Part shown: positions 1 through 11,519 of the stretch, one piece after another
Position numbering within the stretch: position 1 is the stretch's first letter
Layout: each line of letters opens with the position of its first letter
From: Cristatella mucedo
Taxonomy: Eukaryota; Bryozoa; Phylactolaemata; Cristatellidae
Direction: 5' to 3'
NCBI GenBank assembly: GCA_009760855.2
Contig: WPIO01000038.1
Location: 1 to 64,000 of the forward strand
DNA length: 64,000 nt
Notes under the pieces: model-generated
What the model was told of the DNA's origin: nothing
The model's database searches: none
What the model saw: only the letters and a program-made list of their open reading frames with translations
Made by a program: the position numbers and the translations under genes

Positions 1-1060
1 AAACGACAAAGTCTATGACGTGCTTGACTGGGATCCTGTGCCGATTTGCAAGAAGTGGTGTGATGTGGCGACTGCGAAGCTCGTGGCAGACAAACCTTTC
101 TTCAGAAATTTGCACCAACTGTAAGCATATGATTCCACAGGCCGGTAGATCCGATCAGCAAGCAGTGAGTTATAGAACTCAGGACGGGATGCTACAAATG
201 CATGGGCCCATTTACATGTAGTATCCCTGTCTAAATAAGCCCGAATTTTAGAAATCTCATGTACCTGAAAGTAGGCAGACTTGACCGTGGAGCTAGTATG
301 GTCGTCTAATGAAAGGACACTTTGGAAAACGACACCTAGATTTTGTGCAGATTCAACAGGAGATGTGCTTTCAGAGCCGAAATTGAGCGTTAGCCTTTCC
401 AGTTTCTGAATCACACTTGGTTAGCCGATAACTAGTAAGATCGTTTCGTGATCACGCAGTTTAAGGTTTGCTGCCACCCACGTGCAAATGTCATCAATGC
501 ATCAAGCGTGGAAGTTGAGAAAATGAGGCGGAAAGTGTGGCTGGGAGAAATCTAAGCAAAGGTACAGCTGAGCGCCATCTGCATAGGAGTGAAAGCCTAG
601 AATTTTCCCTGCGATTTAATTGGCAAGAGGGAGAGTGTAAACCTTGAAAAGACCTGGACCGACCACGGAGCCCTGACGTACCCCATATTTCAGAGGCTCC
701 TCGGATGATCTTTGTCCATTCCCAACAATACTCTGGAGTCTCCCACTGAGATGTAATGTATCTCTGTCTTTAACTTCAGAAAGCCATGAAGACTATGTGA
801 GATAGTATCTGAACAATTCCAGCGCAGTGCCTGTGATGCCCGAGCGAGATTAGAGGTGCACAAGAATGACTTGGTGATCTATGGTATCAAAGCCTCCGAA
901 AGATCGGGCAAACCAAGCAGAGATACTCTACCAAAGTCTGCATTCCAAAGTAGGTCATAATACACCCAAAGCAAAGTTGACTATGTGGATCAATTAGCTC
1001 TAAAAACCAGACTGGAACTAACTGGCAAGGTTCGAAGTCTCAATTTATGAAAATAGGATG
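1..1060 (-). mobile_element. LINE-A (L2/CR1-like) fragment, RT and C-terminal region
   Basis: Conceptual minus-strand translation, with several frameshifts and stops, follows the same protein as the well-preserved copy at 28.8-30.6 kb. It runs from AFDTIDH through a GVRQGSV block (GVPQGSV in the good copy) and a damaged YADD box (YADG) to the conserved region around [14 protein letters not shown]. The fragment is cut by the window start, so its 3' end is not seen. It cannot encode an active enzyme. The family assignment to the L2/CR1 group rests on the order and wording of the RT motifs. Confidence 0.85.
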
Positions 1061-1174
1061 CTGCCTAGACTTAAAGGTGGTTAATAACGTAATGGAGAAG
1101 GACCCATATGCAGTGCAGTGGATTTACTATACCCTAGATATACTTTAAGACCCTAAATGGTTGGTTTGCCTTGA

Positions 1175-1345
1175 CGGCACACTGTATAATATGTTTGCTT
1201 GTCACGACCTCGGGACCGTGGTCATGGATTCGAATCCTGCGTTTGAGTGATTCTTTATTGTCACTGCAAGCGGTGGTGATCATAGTAAAGGCTCTTCTGT
1301 CGCTATAAAAATAGACTATTAAATCAGTCGGTAGTTTTTCCCTAC
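1175..1345 (+). repeat. tRNA-derived SINE, copy 1
   Basis: A B-box-like ATTCGAATCC is followed by a body containing TAAAGGCTCTTCTGTCGCTA and then TTAAATCA. The same body occurs at 48245-48440 (minus strand) and, more diverged, at 47465-47620. The A-box region is degraded in this copy. Boundaries are approximate. Confidence 0.55.
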
Positions 1346-1389
1346 ACTTGATCTGAAATCTAGGTATCATTAATCAATAATTTCTGATG

Positions 1390-2618
1390 AAGATAGATTA
1401 ACACGGCTTTGCCCTATGAAAAGTGTGCGGGAAATTGGTGATGCCGTTAGGTTTGTGCAATGCAGTAGCCACATTTGAGCTGCTGATGAGAGCTTTCGAA
1501 GGTCTCAATTGGAGGGAGTCTCCGGTTTATTTTTACGACGTGATGTTTTTCGGTCATTATTTTAAGCAGGAGCTGGAGAGGTTATTTGAAGTACAAGATC
1601 CCATTTTGCTTGCTATGTTACTAGTTACACACTAATCTAACGAGCATCACTTTTTCAACCAGAAATGGAATTGCTAAGACTGTGATGTGTGGGAATCGGC
1701 GTTAAGAAACGATCTGGATAAAGTAGCAGCTGCGATAGCCTGGCCTCGTGCAAAACATGTAGGGCAAGTGCATGGCTTTCTTGGTTTAAGAACGCACTAT
1801 CGGCTTATCGTGAAGGCGCTTGCTTCCATGGCTGCAGCCACCTCGTTACAGAAAATAGTATTTCGGTTGAATGGTCGAAAGCAGCAGATGCTGTATTCGA
1901 AAACTTAAAAGAATCATTGGCGACTTCGCCTGCTCTGAAGTTTTTGGACCCATTGGCTCCTTATATACTGGAATGGGACGCTAGCAACATGGGATCTATG
2001 AGCTTCTGCCTCAGTCAACAGATGGGGTTAAGAAAGTGGTCACTAATTTCAGTAAGGTCCCAAGTAGTATAGAGAGGAATCACTGTGTCATGAGAAAAGA
2101 CTTGCTAGTCATTATAAGTAGTCTGGGAAATATCCACCCATACCTGCATCGAGCTGGTTTCACGATCCACACTTACTATGTGGCTCTGAAATGGCTTTGG
2201 ACATTAAAAGAATCAGTTCAAAAGCTCGTGGCGTTTTAAAATTTGACGAATACGATAAGGCGAGAGAGCATGGAGGTGGAGCGGCCAGTGAGAATGCCGA
2301 CAGCTTAACTTTCCTCAATTTTCCGGACCCGTCCGTTCCTTAAATACTCGACTGCCAAGCTGGAAACTATGAGGCGACTGTTGGTTTGAGTGCTGTCACA
2401 TCCCAGGGATGGGCAAGAGCAAGTGGAGACTTATTTGTAGCACAGTGCCGGCCTGACTCAGTTTTAGAGCGCATGCGAACTGTTCAGCAGGAAAAACCTC
2501 TGTCCTTGAGCCTCGAGCAAGAGTAGCCATCATAGTAGGGCCATGAGCTGATTCCGTTTGCAGCAAACGTGAAGAGCCTTGAAAAAAGATCAAGTCTCTG
2601 AGGGCGCTTTATCGAGTG

Positions 2619-2649
<31 letters not shown>

Positions 2650-3780
2650 GATGTTGGCTGGCCTGTCAAGCCTATAGTCCCGGCTAGCAATTTGAGAATA
2701 GGGTAACGCTTGCCCAAGGTCGATGTCGCCGCCAGCCATCCTAGATTTGCTGTACGGTTTCCGTGAGAACAAAAGAAGTAGGTGAAGAGCATCTGCGTTC
2801 TCGAGCTGCGAGCAAGGGGACACAGAGGTAGCTGAGGTGATTGATGTTGTCTGGGTTGTCAACCCCATTGTCCTGGCTAGTTTTACAACGATTGGGCGAC
2901 GCTCACTAGGGGCCTTCTTGGTCTTCGCCTCCGTCTCGACGCCGTCGCCAGTAGTTGCCTGACTCTTTTCTCTGAAAGCGAGGGAGGAGGGTGGGTTTTT
3001 AGCTGGCGATTGAGGGACAGGACGAGACAGCGCCTGGATTATTTGGCGGACGCCACCGAATACGGTTGTATAGAGCTCGAACTCGCATTTTGGTTTTTCT
3101 TCTGTGTTTTGTGTGTGCGCGTGCACGTGGTCTCGCTAAGAGTGCTTGGGGTAGTGTGTGAGGTATTCCTGCCATTAAGGTGGAAGGGGAGCCCTAGTTC
3201 TCCCGTCAGGTCCTAGGCCCCGGTTCGGCGCTCAGGAGGAACGAGTCGCTCTTGATGTTTCTGGCGCGTTGGCTAGCTCCAAGCATGGTGACAAGTACAT
3301 CTGTATCTTGCTGGATTACGATTCCTGACTAAAAGGCCACTGCCAACTGCCCATGTCGCATGCGATTTCTTTTATTTTCTTGGCGTGCCAGACGAATTGC
3401 ATTCTAATGGGAACAGAAACTTTGAATCTGTGGTAGTTCCGAGTGCTGCAAGCTCTTAGGCATCCGTAAAATGAAGATCAAGCCCCTACGTCTGCAATCG
3501 AATGGTGTGGTAGAGCACAGTAATCGAACGCTGGCCCAGGGTATTGCAGAATGGTGTCGTAAAAAGCAGGACGATTGGGATTCTTTTTTTCTGCCTTTCC
3601 TGATAGCATATCGTTCAGCAGAATGTAAGTCTACAGGGTTTACTCCTGTATAATGAATGGTGGGTATGACTAAATCTTCTGACAGGAATGCCACTTTTTG
3701 AGCAGCCAGCTATTGTTGGTCCTGGATATGTACGTGATGTGTAAAAACGCGTTGTTTACATTCATGTTCAGGCTAGAGAA
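1390..3780 (+). mobile_element. Decayed Gypsy-type LTR retrotransposon (RT, RNase H, integrase remnants)
   Basis: At 1423-1590 the reading frame gives an RT block (VMPLGLCNAVATFE, then a YFYDV variant of the YxDD box). At 1687-1860 it gives the connection region (VHGFLGLRTHYR), and 1880-2200 gives an RNase H-like stretch. At 3471-3650 it gives the integrase core end (NGVVEHSNRTLAQ, then AYRSAECKSTGFTP). Stops and frameshifts separate the pieces, and 2540-3240 is unrelated inserted DNA. No LTR was identified. It is oriented opposite to the neighbouring Mag-like element at 4-7.8 kb. Confidence 0.8.
2545..2652 (+). repeat. LINE-A 3' tail module plus (ATT)n
   Basis: CAAACGTGAAGAGCC is followed by TCTCTGAGGGCGCTTTATC and then ten ATT repeats. 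This is the standard 3' end of LINE-A elements in this window, here without any coding part. It lies inside the decayed Gypsy element. Confidence 0.7.
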
Positions 3781-4042
3781 AATTACCTGTCTCTGCTTTT
3801 GACATGAAGTAGCCAGCTGATCTCGGAGCCCGTGATGTTGCACTGTAACCTGGTGTCGGGGTCTCGCTTTATATTCCTCTGAGAAAGAAAGGGACTCAGC
3901 CAGGCTCCTGATCGTTGGGGAGGATATTTATGCATCTGAAAATGGACTTTAAGATGAGACTTTTCGCATTCGCTCTTCACTTCAAGGGAGACCTAGAATT
4001 GTACATTCTAATCGCTTGTGAAAATCCCATGGGACTGGTGTT

Positions 4043-6401
4043 TCACGTGGACCGGTGTTGGGTAAGGCACAGATCTAGCTGGTTTTGGTGACGAATCACG
4101 CAGTCCGCACAATTTTCTGGCTCTACCCAGTGCATCACATTGCCCTTGGCTGCCTTTATGGTTCCTGGAGAAAAATTCTTGTCCTGTTGTGGTAATTCCT
4201 GTACCACACCAGGTCTCCATTTGCATTTTTTGAGGCCTAGTCGGAGATGAAAGTAATGCAGCACTTACAGTGACCGGACGAAGCAGATCCAGGCATGTGC
4301 ACAAATTTCCTCCCAGAAGTAACTGCGATGGAGTGGACCCGGTCGAAGCATTCTCAGAGAAGCGGTATTTTAGCAGGAACTGGTCGATGCATTGCTGCGG
4401 ATCGCCTGCACAAGCTGCATATGCCCGCTTGAAAGTTTGTACAAAGCGCTCAGCTAGTCCGTTGCTCTGTTGGTGATAAGGTGCCGCAAGGAAGTGCCGG
4501 ATGCCGTTAGCCTGCAGGAAGCTAGCAAAATCATGAGATGTGAAATGCCGTCCGTTGTCAGACACAATTACCCTGGGTAGACCCAATCGGGCAAAGATTG
4601 TCCGTAGAGTCGAGATTGTGGTTCCAGACGGTGCCTCTCTCATTCGGAACACTTCAGGCCACTTCGAGAACGCATCTACAACTATTATGAAGTAATGGTT
4701 GTCAAGTAGCCATGCAAAATCAATGTGAATACGTTGTCATGGTCCGGCTGGGTCACTCCACTTATGCGAGGTTGCTGGCAGTGTATGCCTCACTTGGTTG
4801 CAATGAAGGCAACAACGGCACACAGATTCTATGTCACTATCTATGCCCGGCCACCAGACGTAGTTTCCAGCAGCCGATTTCATTTTTAACTATGCAAAGA
4901 TGGCCGTCGTGAAGCTCCTGCAAGAGCTGGCCGCGTAGGGAAGTGGGTATGACTAGTCTCGTGCCGGGAAGCAGACACCCATCATGTACTGCCAGTTCCT
5001 GTCTGCAGTTGTAGTATGGGGTCATGGCTGGTGACAGATTTCTTGCCGGCCATCCCCTCATCGTTGTGTCATAAGCAGCAGACACCGTTGAGTTGCTTCT
5101 GAGCGCTACCCGAACCGTTTGCATAGTCACAGGAAGAACAGAAAAATGATCAATGTGGAACAAGGTGGTCTCCGAACAGGGGTCTTCCTTATGTGGCAAT
5201 GGTAGTCGTGACATGGCATCAGCATTAGCATGATCTTCTGAACGCCTGTACTCGATGGATGCTATATGAGTATGCGGACAACACCGCAGCCCAACGCTGC
5301 ATACGCATCGCAGCGATAGGAGGAATGCAGGTCTTAGGTCCGAGGATAATAATAAGTGGGCGGTGATCGATAAGCAGCAAGAACTTCCGCCCATACAAAT
5401 ATAGACAAAAACTCATCACACCGAAAATTAGTGGCAATGCCTCTCTATCAATCTGCGAATAGTTTTTCTTGCTTTTGAATAGCGTACGGAAAGCAAAAGC
5501 AATGGGTCTCTCGTGTCCGTCGGCTAATCGAAGAGATAAAATAGCACCCAGTCCATAAGATAATGCGTCGAAAGCTAGCACGAGCGTTTCCTTGGGGTTG
5601 TATCCTGCTAGAACGCTTCCAGAGCTAATCACCTCCTTAACTTTTGTGAAAGCCTGTTGCAGTGAACAGTCCTTAGCCACCTGCTTTGCTTTTGAAGCAA
5701 TTTGCACAAGGGGTGCAAGACCTGTGCCAAGTTGGGCAAGAACCTGTGATAGTATTGCACCAGCCCTACAAATGACCGGAGGCCACTGACGTTTGTTGGC
5801 GGAGGGGCGTTTTTTATGGCTGTCACTTTATTCTCCGTGGGGTGTATGCCATTCTTGTCTATTGTATGCCCAATGTATACCACAGACGATTTTAAGAAGG
5901 CGCACTTCTCTCCGCTTACAAGGAGGCTAGCACCTTGCAGTTTTGCCAACACCAAAGCCAGGTTATGCATGTGGGAAGTTCGACCCTTCCCTGTCACAAA
6001 AATGTCATCCTTTTAGCACAATACAGCAGGCAGTCCAGACAGCAAAGGATCCATTGCCCTTTGATGAATAGCGGGAGCGGAGACCACACCAAGCGGAAAT
6101 CGGTTGTATTTAAACAAAACCTTGTGCATAGTAATGGTGACAAAACTTTGGATGCTTCCTCAAGTTTGATCTGCCTAAATGCACGGGATAGGTCCAGCTT
6201 TGAAAACAAGGTCTTGCCATTAAGTTTCTCCTGAAAGTCGTCAATCGGAGGCATTGGATATGAATCAACTATTAGCTGTGAGCTCAGCGTCGCTTTGAAG
6301 TCCCCGCAGAGGTGGATCGAGCCGTCGGGCTCAATTACTGGCACTACTGGAGTCGCCCATCCGCTCTGCTCGACCCGCGAAATGACCCCCTCAGAGAGCA
6401 T
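4043..6401 (-). pseudogene. pol pseudogene of the Mag-like element (RT, RNase H, integrase)
   Basis: RT begins at about 6401 (GVISRVEQSGWATPVVPV; fingers and palm region LFSKLDLSRAFRQIKLEE) and is frameshifted near 6100. The connection domain at 5997-5629 contains SFVGLVQYYHRFLPN. RNase H at 5707-5225 keeps VLAFDALSYGLGAILS and KKNYSQIDREALPLIFGV. The integrase core at 4652-4300 keeps VIVSDNGRHFTS and HQQSNGLAERFVQTFK, and the C-terminal segment near 4090 keeps VIRHQNQLD. The domain order and motifs are diagnostic, and the frame is broken between every block. Confidence 0.85.
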
Positions 6402-7059
6402 TTTTTTAGCTCTGCCTCTACCTTCTCGTGTATAGCAAATGGCACAGTTCTCTATTTAATATGCACAGGTACAGAATTTTCTCGAACATGCAACTTGGCC
6501 TTGACGCAGCTGAACTTACCCAGAGTCTGGTGAAAGAGATCGTCGTGCTGTTGTAGAAGAACGTTTAAGTCACAATGCTCTGTCAATAAATTCGCAGAGA
6601 CCATCCTGCCGTTATCGAGATCAAAAGCCACAATCCATTCTCTGCCGTACAGTGGTACGTCAGTTTCAGCAAGGAAGAAAAGTCGAGCTTGGACCTTTCT
6701 TTCCTTGGTATTCAGCCTGAGGATGAATTACGCCAACAAGAGATCTCTCTGCAGTACCACCATGCAGCAGTAGTGTAATATTCGTAGGCTCCAGGGTGAG
6801 GTGAGGACAGACACGTTTATACTCATGCAAGATAGTGTAGAAATGCTAAATCTCGTGTCAAATTCCATGCGAACATGTGTACTTTCAGCGTGGACACGTA
6901 TCAATGACGGTTTGCGGGTAGCACTTCTCGCAGAATGAATAAAAACGACGTCGTCTGACACTTTTCTGATGTCCTCTTGAGTTGTGTGAACTTGCTTCTC
7001 TGGCAATCGCCTTTCCTGCCGCTCGCATAGAATGCCGATCTTTATTTCTACACTCTTTA

Positions 7060-7720
7060 AATATGGCCCTGTATCCCGCAGATGTGGCATATGCTTTGGT
7101 AATGAGGGAATCTGCTCCGTTCGTGCTGCGTTGAGCCGCAAGAGGCGCATTCGAGGGCGGTTGCCCTGGAGTTCGGTCCGGTCATCATTTCAACGGGCAA
7201 AGGTTCGGCAGTTGAATGCTCGGAACCCTTTTCCATTGCTGCAACCTCTTTTTGCGACTGCTCTGCCTCTGTCTCAATGTCTAACGGTATCTCCAGTGTC
7301 AGACGTTTAACTGCAAATAGCCTTTGCCGAGTAGTGTTGCACAAAAGGCCACGTACCAGCTGGTTTCGCAGAGCTTTCGGCAAGTATTGGTCGAATCCGC
7401 AGTGCTGAGCCAAAAGAAGCAAGGGGCTAAAAATTCTCTCGCTGTTTTACCTGGTCGTTGATGACGACAATGGAACTTGTTGGCCTCAGCAATTTTCAGC
7501 GGTATGGGCATAAGGTGGTCCGTAAGTGCTTGGGTGAGTTCCAACAGGCTCTTATCCGACGGCTTGGCCGGTGGTACAAGGCTACGCAGCAGCGCGAATG
7601 CCTTAGCTCAGATAGAACTCAGGAATACGACTTTATGGCGATCTACAAGAATCTCCTGAGCTAGCACGTACTGTTCGAGTACATCAAGGTAATCTCCGAA
7701 CGCCTGCCTTTCCTCATCAA
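7060..7720 (-). pseudogene. gag pseudogene of the Mag-like element
   Basis: The minus-strand translation gives a capsid-like stretch (AEANKFHCRHQRPGKTAREF), then a region with RLFAVKRLTLE, and ends in a zinc-knuckle-like CASCGSTQHERSRFP followed by CHICGIQGH. This order matches gag capsid plus nucleocapsid of Mag-clade Gypsy elements. At least two frameshifts, near 7300-7420, and a stop near 7620 break the frame. In an intact element the product would coat the RNA intermediate in cytoplasmic particles. Confidence 0.75.
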
Positions 7721-7781
7721 AACAGGTGAAGCCTTCGCGGGTTGCCGTGGGTCAACAAAAAATCCTGCTCGTCGCCACTGT

Positions 7782-8115
7782 TAATTTTGTGCGGGCAGTC
7801 GCGCACAGATCAAGACGGCTCAGGCAGACGCCGTTTATTTTGGAAACTCGGAACCGGGCCTCACGGCAGGCACATAGGCCTGCAAGCAACTGCTGCAAGC
7901 AAGTGGGTCCGCTGTCTCGACCGGAAGAGCTCGATGGGTGGATATGCCAGGCCGACCCAACACTACTCGTGAAATGGTTGCCTTTAAATCTCCGTCTGGG
8001 GGATGACGAAAGCGTTCTGCTGACTTCGCGCAATGTGGGACGCTGCCTCTTGACACGGGTAATCGTTGCCCCGATTGTGGCCCATGTCACAGGAACTGCT
8101 CTCACAAACAATGAA
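7782..8115 (-). repeat. LTR (5' LTR of the Mag-like element)
   Basis: About 330 bp directly outside the primer-binding-like site. On the minus strand it carries an AATAAA polyadenylation signal (TTTATT on the plus strand near 7830). A diverged copy lies at 9050-9340, sharing GCACACAGATCAAGACGGCT-type and GTGGGTCCGCTGTCT blocks. The outer boundary is approximate. Confidence 0.65.
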
Positions 8116-8169
8116 TTGCAAAGACAAGCAACTGCACCCAGATGGAAGGGTCTCGGCTCAGTTCCATAA

Positions 8170-8720
8170 CAAACTTAGCAGCTGACCGAGGCAAGGGCGC
8201 GAGAAAGCTTAACACGATGCATCAGTTCAGCTAGTTATACAGGAGCCAAGCCATGGCGAGCGTTGCAGGTCATTCATTGTAAGACTTTCGCTCTGTATCC
8301 GTTGATCAACAAGAAGCCATCTCAGCTCCTTCACCAAATGCGACAAAGGACTTAAGAGGAGAAACTTGTTATCTATTGCAAAGATTTATTCATCAACAGC
8401 TGCATGGAATTATTGGCTCTGTTCGATAGCATAGCCACAAAATAAATTGCAGTAATCCAGCCAAAAAATGTTAGTAGCGGATTTGGCAGCGTCATTTGTA
8501 TAGCGGCTGAAGGACATTAACGGCTATCACCACCACTTGCATTTGGCAATAAGGGATTGCCCACTGCAGGATTCGGGTCCCAAGACCTCAGTCGGGAAGA
8601 GCAGCACTTTGCCTCCTTGGCTAATCCGGCCCTCAGACAGAACCAGCAAGCTAGTTAGATTTTCTTACAAGCCACATTGCTAGACAACCCCAAATCTGAA
8701 ACAGTGCGTTCGTTTGACTG
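8170..8720 (-). mobile_element. LINE-B fragment (second non-LTR family)
   Basis: The sequence matches, with divergence, the minus-strand LINE-B at 11.6-11.9 kb. Shared blocks include TTCAGCTAG, GGAGCCAAGCC and AAATTGCAGTAATCCAGCC (AAATTACAGTAATCAAGCC there). This is the C-terminal coding part, and no open frame remains. It separates the two LTR copies. Confidence 0.5.
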
Positions 8721-9049
8721 AGAAAGTAATCGTGAGACTGTGACGTGCGGCATTTTTAGCTTTCATTCAACCGTTGGAATGCTGCCGATGTGAACTGTGG
8801 TCTATTATCGGTGACCAACTACTATAGAATGCCAGAACAGGCAAAGTGGGCCATCGGTCGGAGAATGCTACCATAGGCCGACGAGGTCTTTTCAAGCATT
8901 CAGGCCTCAATAAACAGTGAATTCGCCAGTAGTCAGATCATGTCGACCGCCAAAATAAAAGATGTCCACTGCTGAATTTTTCTATGATCTACCGCCATCT
9001 CTATTGCCTCAACGTCAGCTCCCAGGAACATCTCATTTGGATGCAAGGG

Positions 9050-9340
9050 TGTTATGTTTGTGCAGGCAGTCGCACACAGATCAAGACGGCTCAAACGAAT
9101 GCCATTTATTTCGGAGGCTGAACCGGGCCGCACGGCCAGCATGCTGACCGGCAAGCAATGGCTGCAAGTGGGTCCGCTGTCTCTACCGGAAGAGCTCAGT
9201 GGGTGGATAAGCCAGGTCAACCCAACAAAGGGCTTAATCGTCTGGCAAGCAGCGAAATTCTCCGCGGCCCGCTCAACCATGGCGGTGTTAGCGGTTTGGT
9301 GGGCCTTTCTCATTACCCAGTCGTATGTCATGTGAGCAGA
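9050..9340 (-). repeat. Second LTR copy of the Mag-like family
   Basis: Homologous to 7782-8115, including the TTTATT (AATAAA on the minus strand) and GTGGGTCCGCTGTCTC blocks. It may be the 3' LTR of another element whose internal end lies at 9371-9640, or a solo LTR. No target-site duplication was found. Confidence 0.55.
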
Positions 9341-9370
9341 GTGCAGGCCCCTTCGGTTTCGTTTCCGTGG

Positions 9371-9640
9371 CTATCCTGGAGTCATCATGAGCTCACCTTT
9401 CAATACGATGCCAGCTTGGTGGCGAATAACATCCCGTAAATAAAAACTATGTGGTCGGTCCGGTGGTAGATCGAGTCTGACTTGAGGGAAACCAGTGGTT
9501 AGAAGCTGTGGCAGTGTGACAAGACAGCCATCCCCGTAGGTTGCGTCGACCGTCTCCAAAGAGTTGCTGGGAGCGGCCTTAGATAGAGCATCCACGGGCA
9601 GGGAACGTGGGCAAGCCACCAGGATATGCACTTCTCAGTG
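9371..9640 (-). pseudogene. Possible integrase C-terminus next to the LTR
   Basis: An open minus-strand frame of 86 codons ends just before the LTR copy at 9340. Its text (GDGCLVTLPQ, then LRDVIRHQ) resembles the end of Mag-type integrases, where a charged RRHQ motif closes the protein. The neighbouring element has VIRHQNQLD in the same place. The match is short, and the frame could be chance. 9640-10110 holds nothing I recognise. Confidence 0.35.
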
Positions 9641-10139
9641 CATCTTCGATGTCTAGTTGTACACCTCACTCATACCAAGGTATCACTTCGTATTGCCTTC
9701 CACACTGCTACTCAACTTGTCAACTTTGAGCTCCAGATGTCCAGTAGCACTGATAGATCCTGAATCAAAATACTGGAGATGACGCAATCGGTTTATCAAT
9801 TTTGAGGCTGTTTGTCATAACTTTCCTGAAAAAATGACAGCTTCTGGCTAATCTTGACTGTGGCTTCCCACATTCAGTCTATTTTCGTGAAACCCTTGAG
9901 AAACCTTCGACCAAATTTCTATCAGCAAGATCTCCTCACGAACCCAGCGAACGGAGCTCTTGTCGGCCTATCCACTCCCTGCAGGCTCCAGCTTCTGCGT
10001 AGGCTTTGCTGCTGCCACTGCATCTTCCGCACCTGCTCACTTAAGGGGAGCGTAAGAATCCTTTGCAACGAAATCCCAGCGGGCTCTAAAATATCGAAAT
10101 GTATATCTACTTTTTATAAGATATTGCTGTGAGTTTGGC

Positions 10140-10960
10140 TGGGCTTTCGAGAGTCTTTCTGGACACGAGTAACCGAATCAAAATTCAGAGAATCTTCGTT
10201 CGTTGAAAGCCGTAGGTCTCCAAAGGATATGGGGTTTGCATGAGCTAGGAAGGTAAACGGTTTTATTCCAAAAAGCGGGATGTACGATGCTTGGCCTGGA
10301 GGGGAGTAGATCTGATAGGTTGGCTGGAGCCAAAGAATGGCGGGACCTGAAAGTGAGTGACAAAACCCCTCAGTTGATGCTTTGCTTGACTGAGAGCCAG
10401 TGCAGATCGGTGAGAAGTTGTGTGATGTGGCAACTGAGACGCTCACAGTGGACAAGTCTAGGTGCAGATTTTTGCATTAGCTGTAAGCGCTTAAGTGAAC
10501 AAGCCTGTAGACCCACAACCAGCGAATTCAAGAGGTCAAGACGGGATGTCACAAATGCGCAGACCGATTTGGGTGGGCATCTAGACTAAACACGCCCGAA
10601 CTTTAGCATTGTTATATAGCTAAACAAAAATTGGAAAACTTGACTGTTGAGCAGATGTAGTCGTCTAATGAAAGGTCACTTTAGAACATGACTCCTAAAT
10701 TTCCTTAAGATTCAACAGGAGATACACTGCCAGAGTCGATTTTGAGGGTTAACCTTTCTAGTTTCTGAAAACAATTGTTTGCCCATAACTAGCAAGCTTG
10801 GTTATAATCATTCAATTCAATTCATTTTAGAAGGTTTGCTCCCATCTATTTGCGGACGTCATCAATCCATGCAGTAAGGGAGTTGAAAAAATCAACTTGC
10901 TGGAGGGCTGGGAGGGATAAAAGCATGGAACGTAATTCTGCGAAGCAGCATCCGGGCTCT
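10140..10960 (-). mobile_element. LINE-A fragment, C-terminal region
   Basis: Minus-strand frames recover LINE-A text in order: the stretch before the LDDH block, then HCERLSCHITQLLTDLHWLS, then WLQPTYQIYSP (frameshifted) and the FGDL region. Most frames are broken. The fragment lacks the 3' hairpin tail at its low-coordinate end and runs at its high end into the repeat unit shared with 14.4-14.9 kb. Confidence 0.75.
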
Positions 10961-11330
10961 GGCAGCTAGCACGCTGAAACCCGCAGGATTTTTGTGAACG
11001 TACTATAGTCTGTGCCAGGCTACAGCAGGCGATCTCAGGCCGACTCATCATCAAGCTCTCTGTGTGAGCTCAGAGCTGTGAGCTCTGTGTGAGCTCAGAG
11101 CTGTGAGCTCTGTGTGAGAGAGCTCAGAGCTCAGATCAACTCAGCTCTGTAGAGCTCAGAGCTCAGATCAACGGCAGAGCAGATCGGCAGACCGCAGCAT
11201 AGCAAGAGCCTACCTACCCAGGGTCAGAGGGTCAGACCTAGCTACTCAGGGTCAGACTCTCTAGTCGCAGGTACCGGCTACATGTTAGTTAGTCAGGGCG
11301 AGTCAGAAATAAATCCGATCGCCACTTTCA
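10830..11330. repeat. Dispersed repeat unit D, copy 1 (left half)
   Basis: Matches 14400-14880 over blocks such as GGAGGGCTGGGAGGGAT, GCATCCGGGCTC, GGCGATCTCAGGCCGAC and the GGGTCAGA stretch. Copy 1 appears split by LINE-B at 11.5-12.86 kb and resumes at about 12.9 kb with the GGGTCAGACTCTCT stretch. I do not recognise the family. Confidence 0.5.
11050..11175. repeat. Short tandem array of palindromic GAGCTC units
   Basis: Three to four copies of a roughly 25 bp unit built on AGCTCTGTGTGAGCTCAGAG, followed by two copies of AGAGCTCAGAGCTCAGATCA. Each unit contains the palindrome GAGCTC. It lies inside a repeat whose second copy at about 14.7 kb carries only one such unit. Confidence 0.7.
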
Positions 11331-11519
11331 GTACGCATTCGGTAGCCAATAGACTTCATCTCACGCAACAAAGAGAAAGTGGGAAGCATAGCAGAGTCAG
11401 GAGAGTAGATGAGGTAGTGAGTAGCGTGGAAGTAGCAGCTCGGGACCGCTCTAATACATTTGCCGTAGTAGGCAGCAGGAGAGTAGTTGTCTTTGCATAC
11501 TAATTTTGGCAGTGGGTTC

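Larger units (their letters stand above)
4010..7765 (-). mobile_element. Mag-like Gypsy LTR retrotransposon, internal region
   Basis: Read on the minus strand, the order is gag (about 7720-7060, ending in a CxxC zinc-knuckle region), a protease zone, RT (6401-5640), RNase H (5707-5225) and integrase (5200-4040). Just upstream of gag, next to the LTR, a TGGCGACGAGCAGG primer-binding-like site follows TTAACAG, a common Gypsy arrangement. Frames are broken several times, so it is a dead copy. The 5' LTR lies at 7782-8115. No 3' LTR was seen at the 4.0 kb end, where the element abuts the oppositely oriented Gypsy remnant. Confidence 0.88.

Noticed and set aside
2590..3126. 178-codon minus frame with an Asn run
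   Set aside because: The Asn run is the ATT/AAT tail repeat. The flanking text has no motif.
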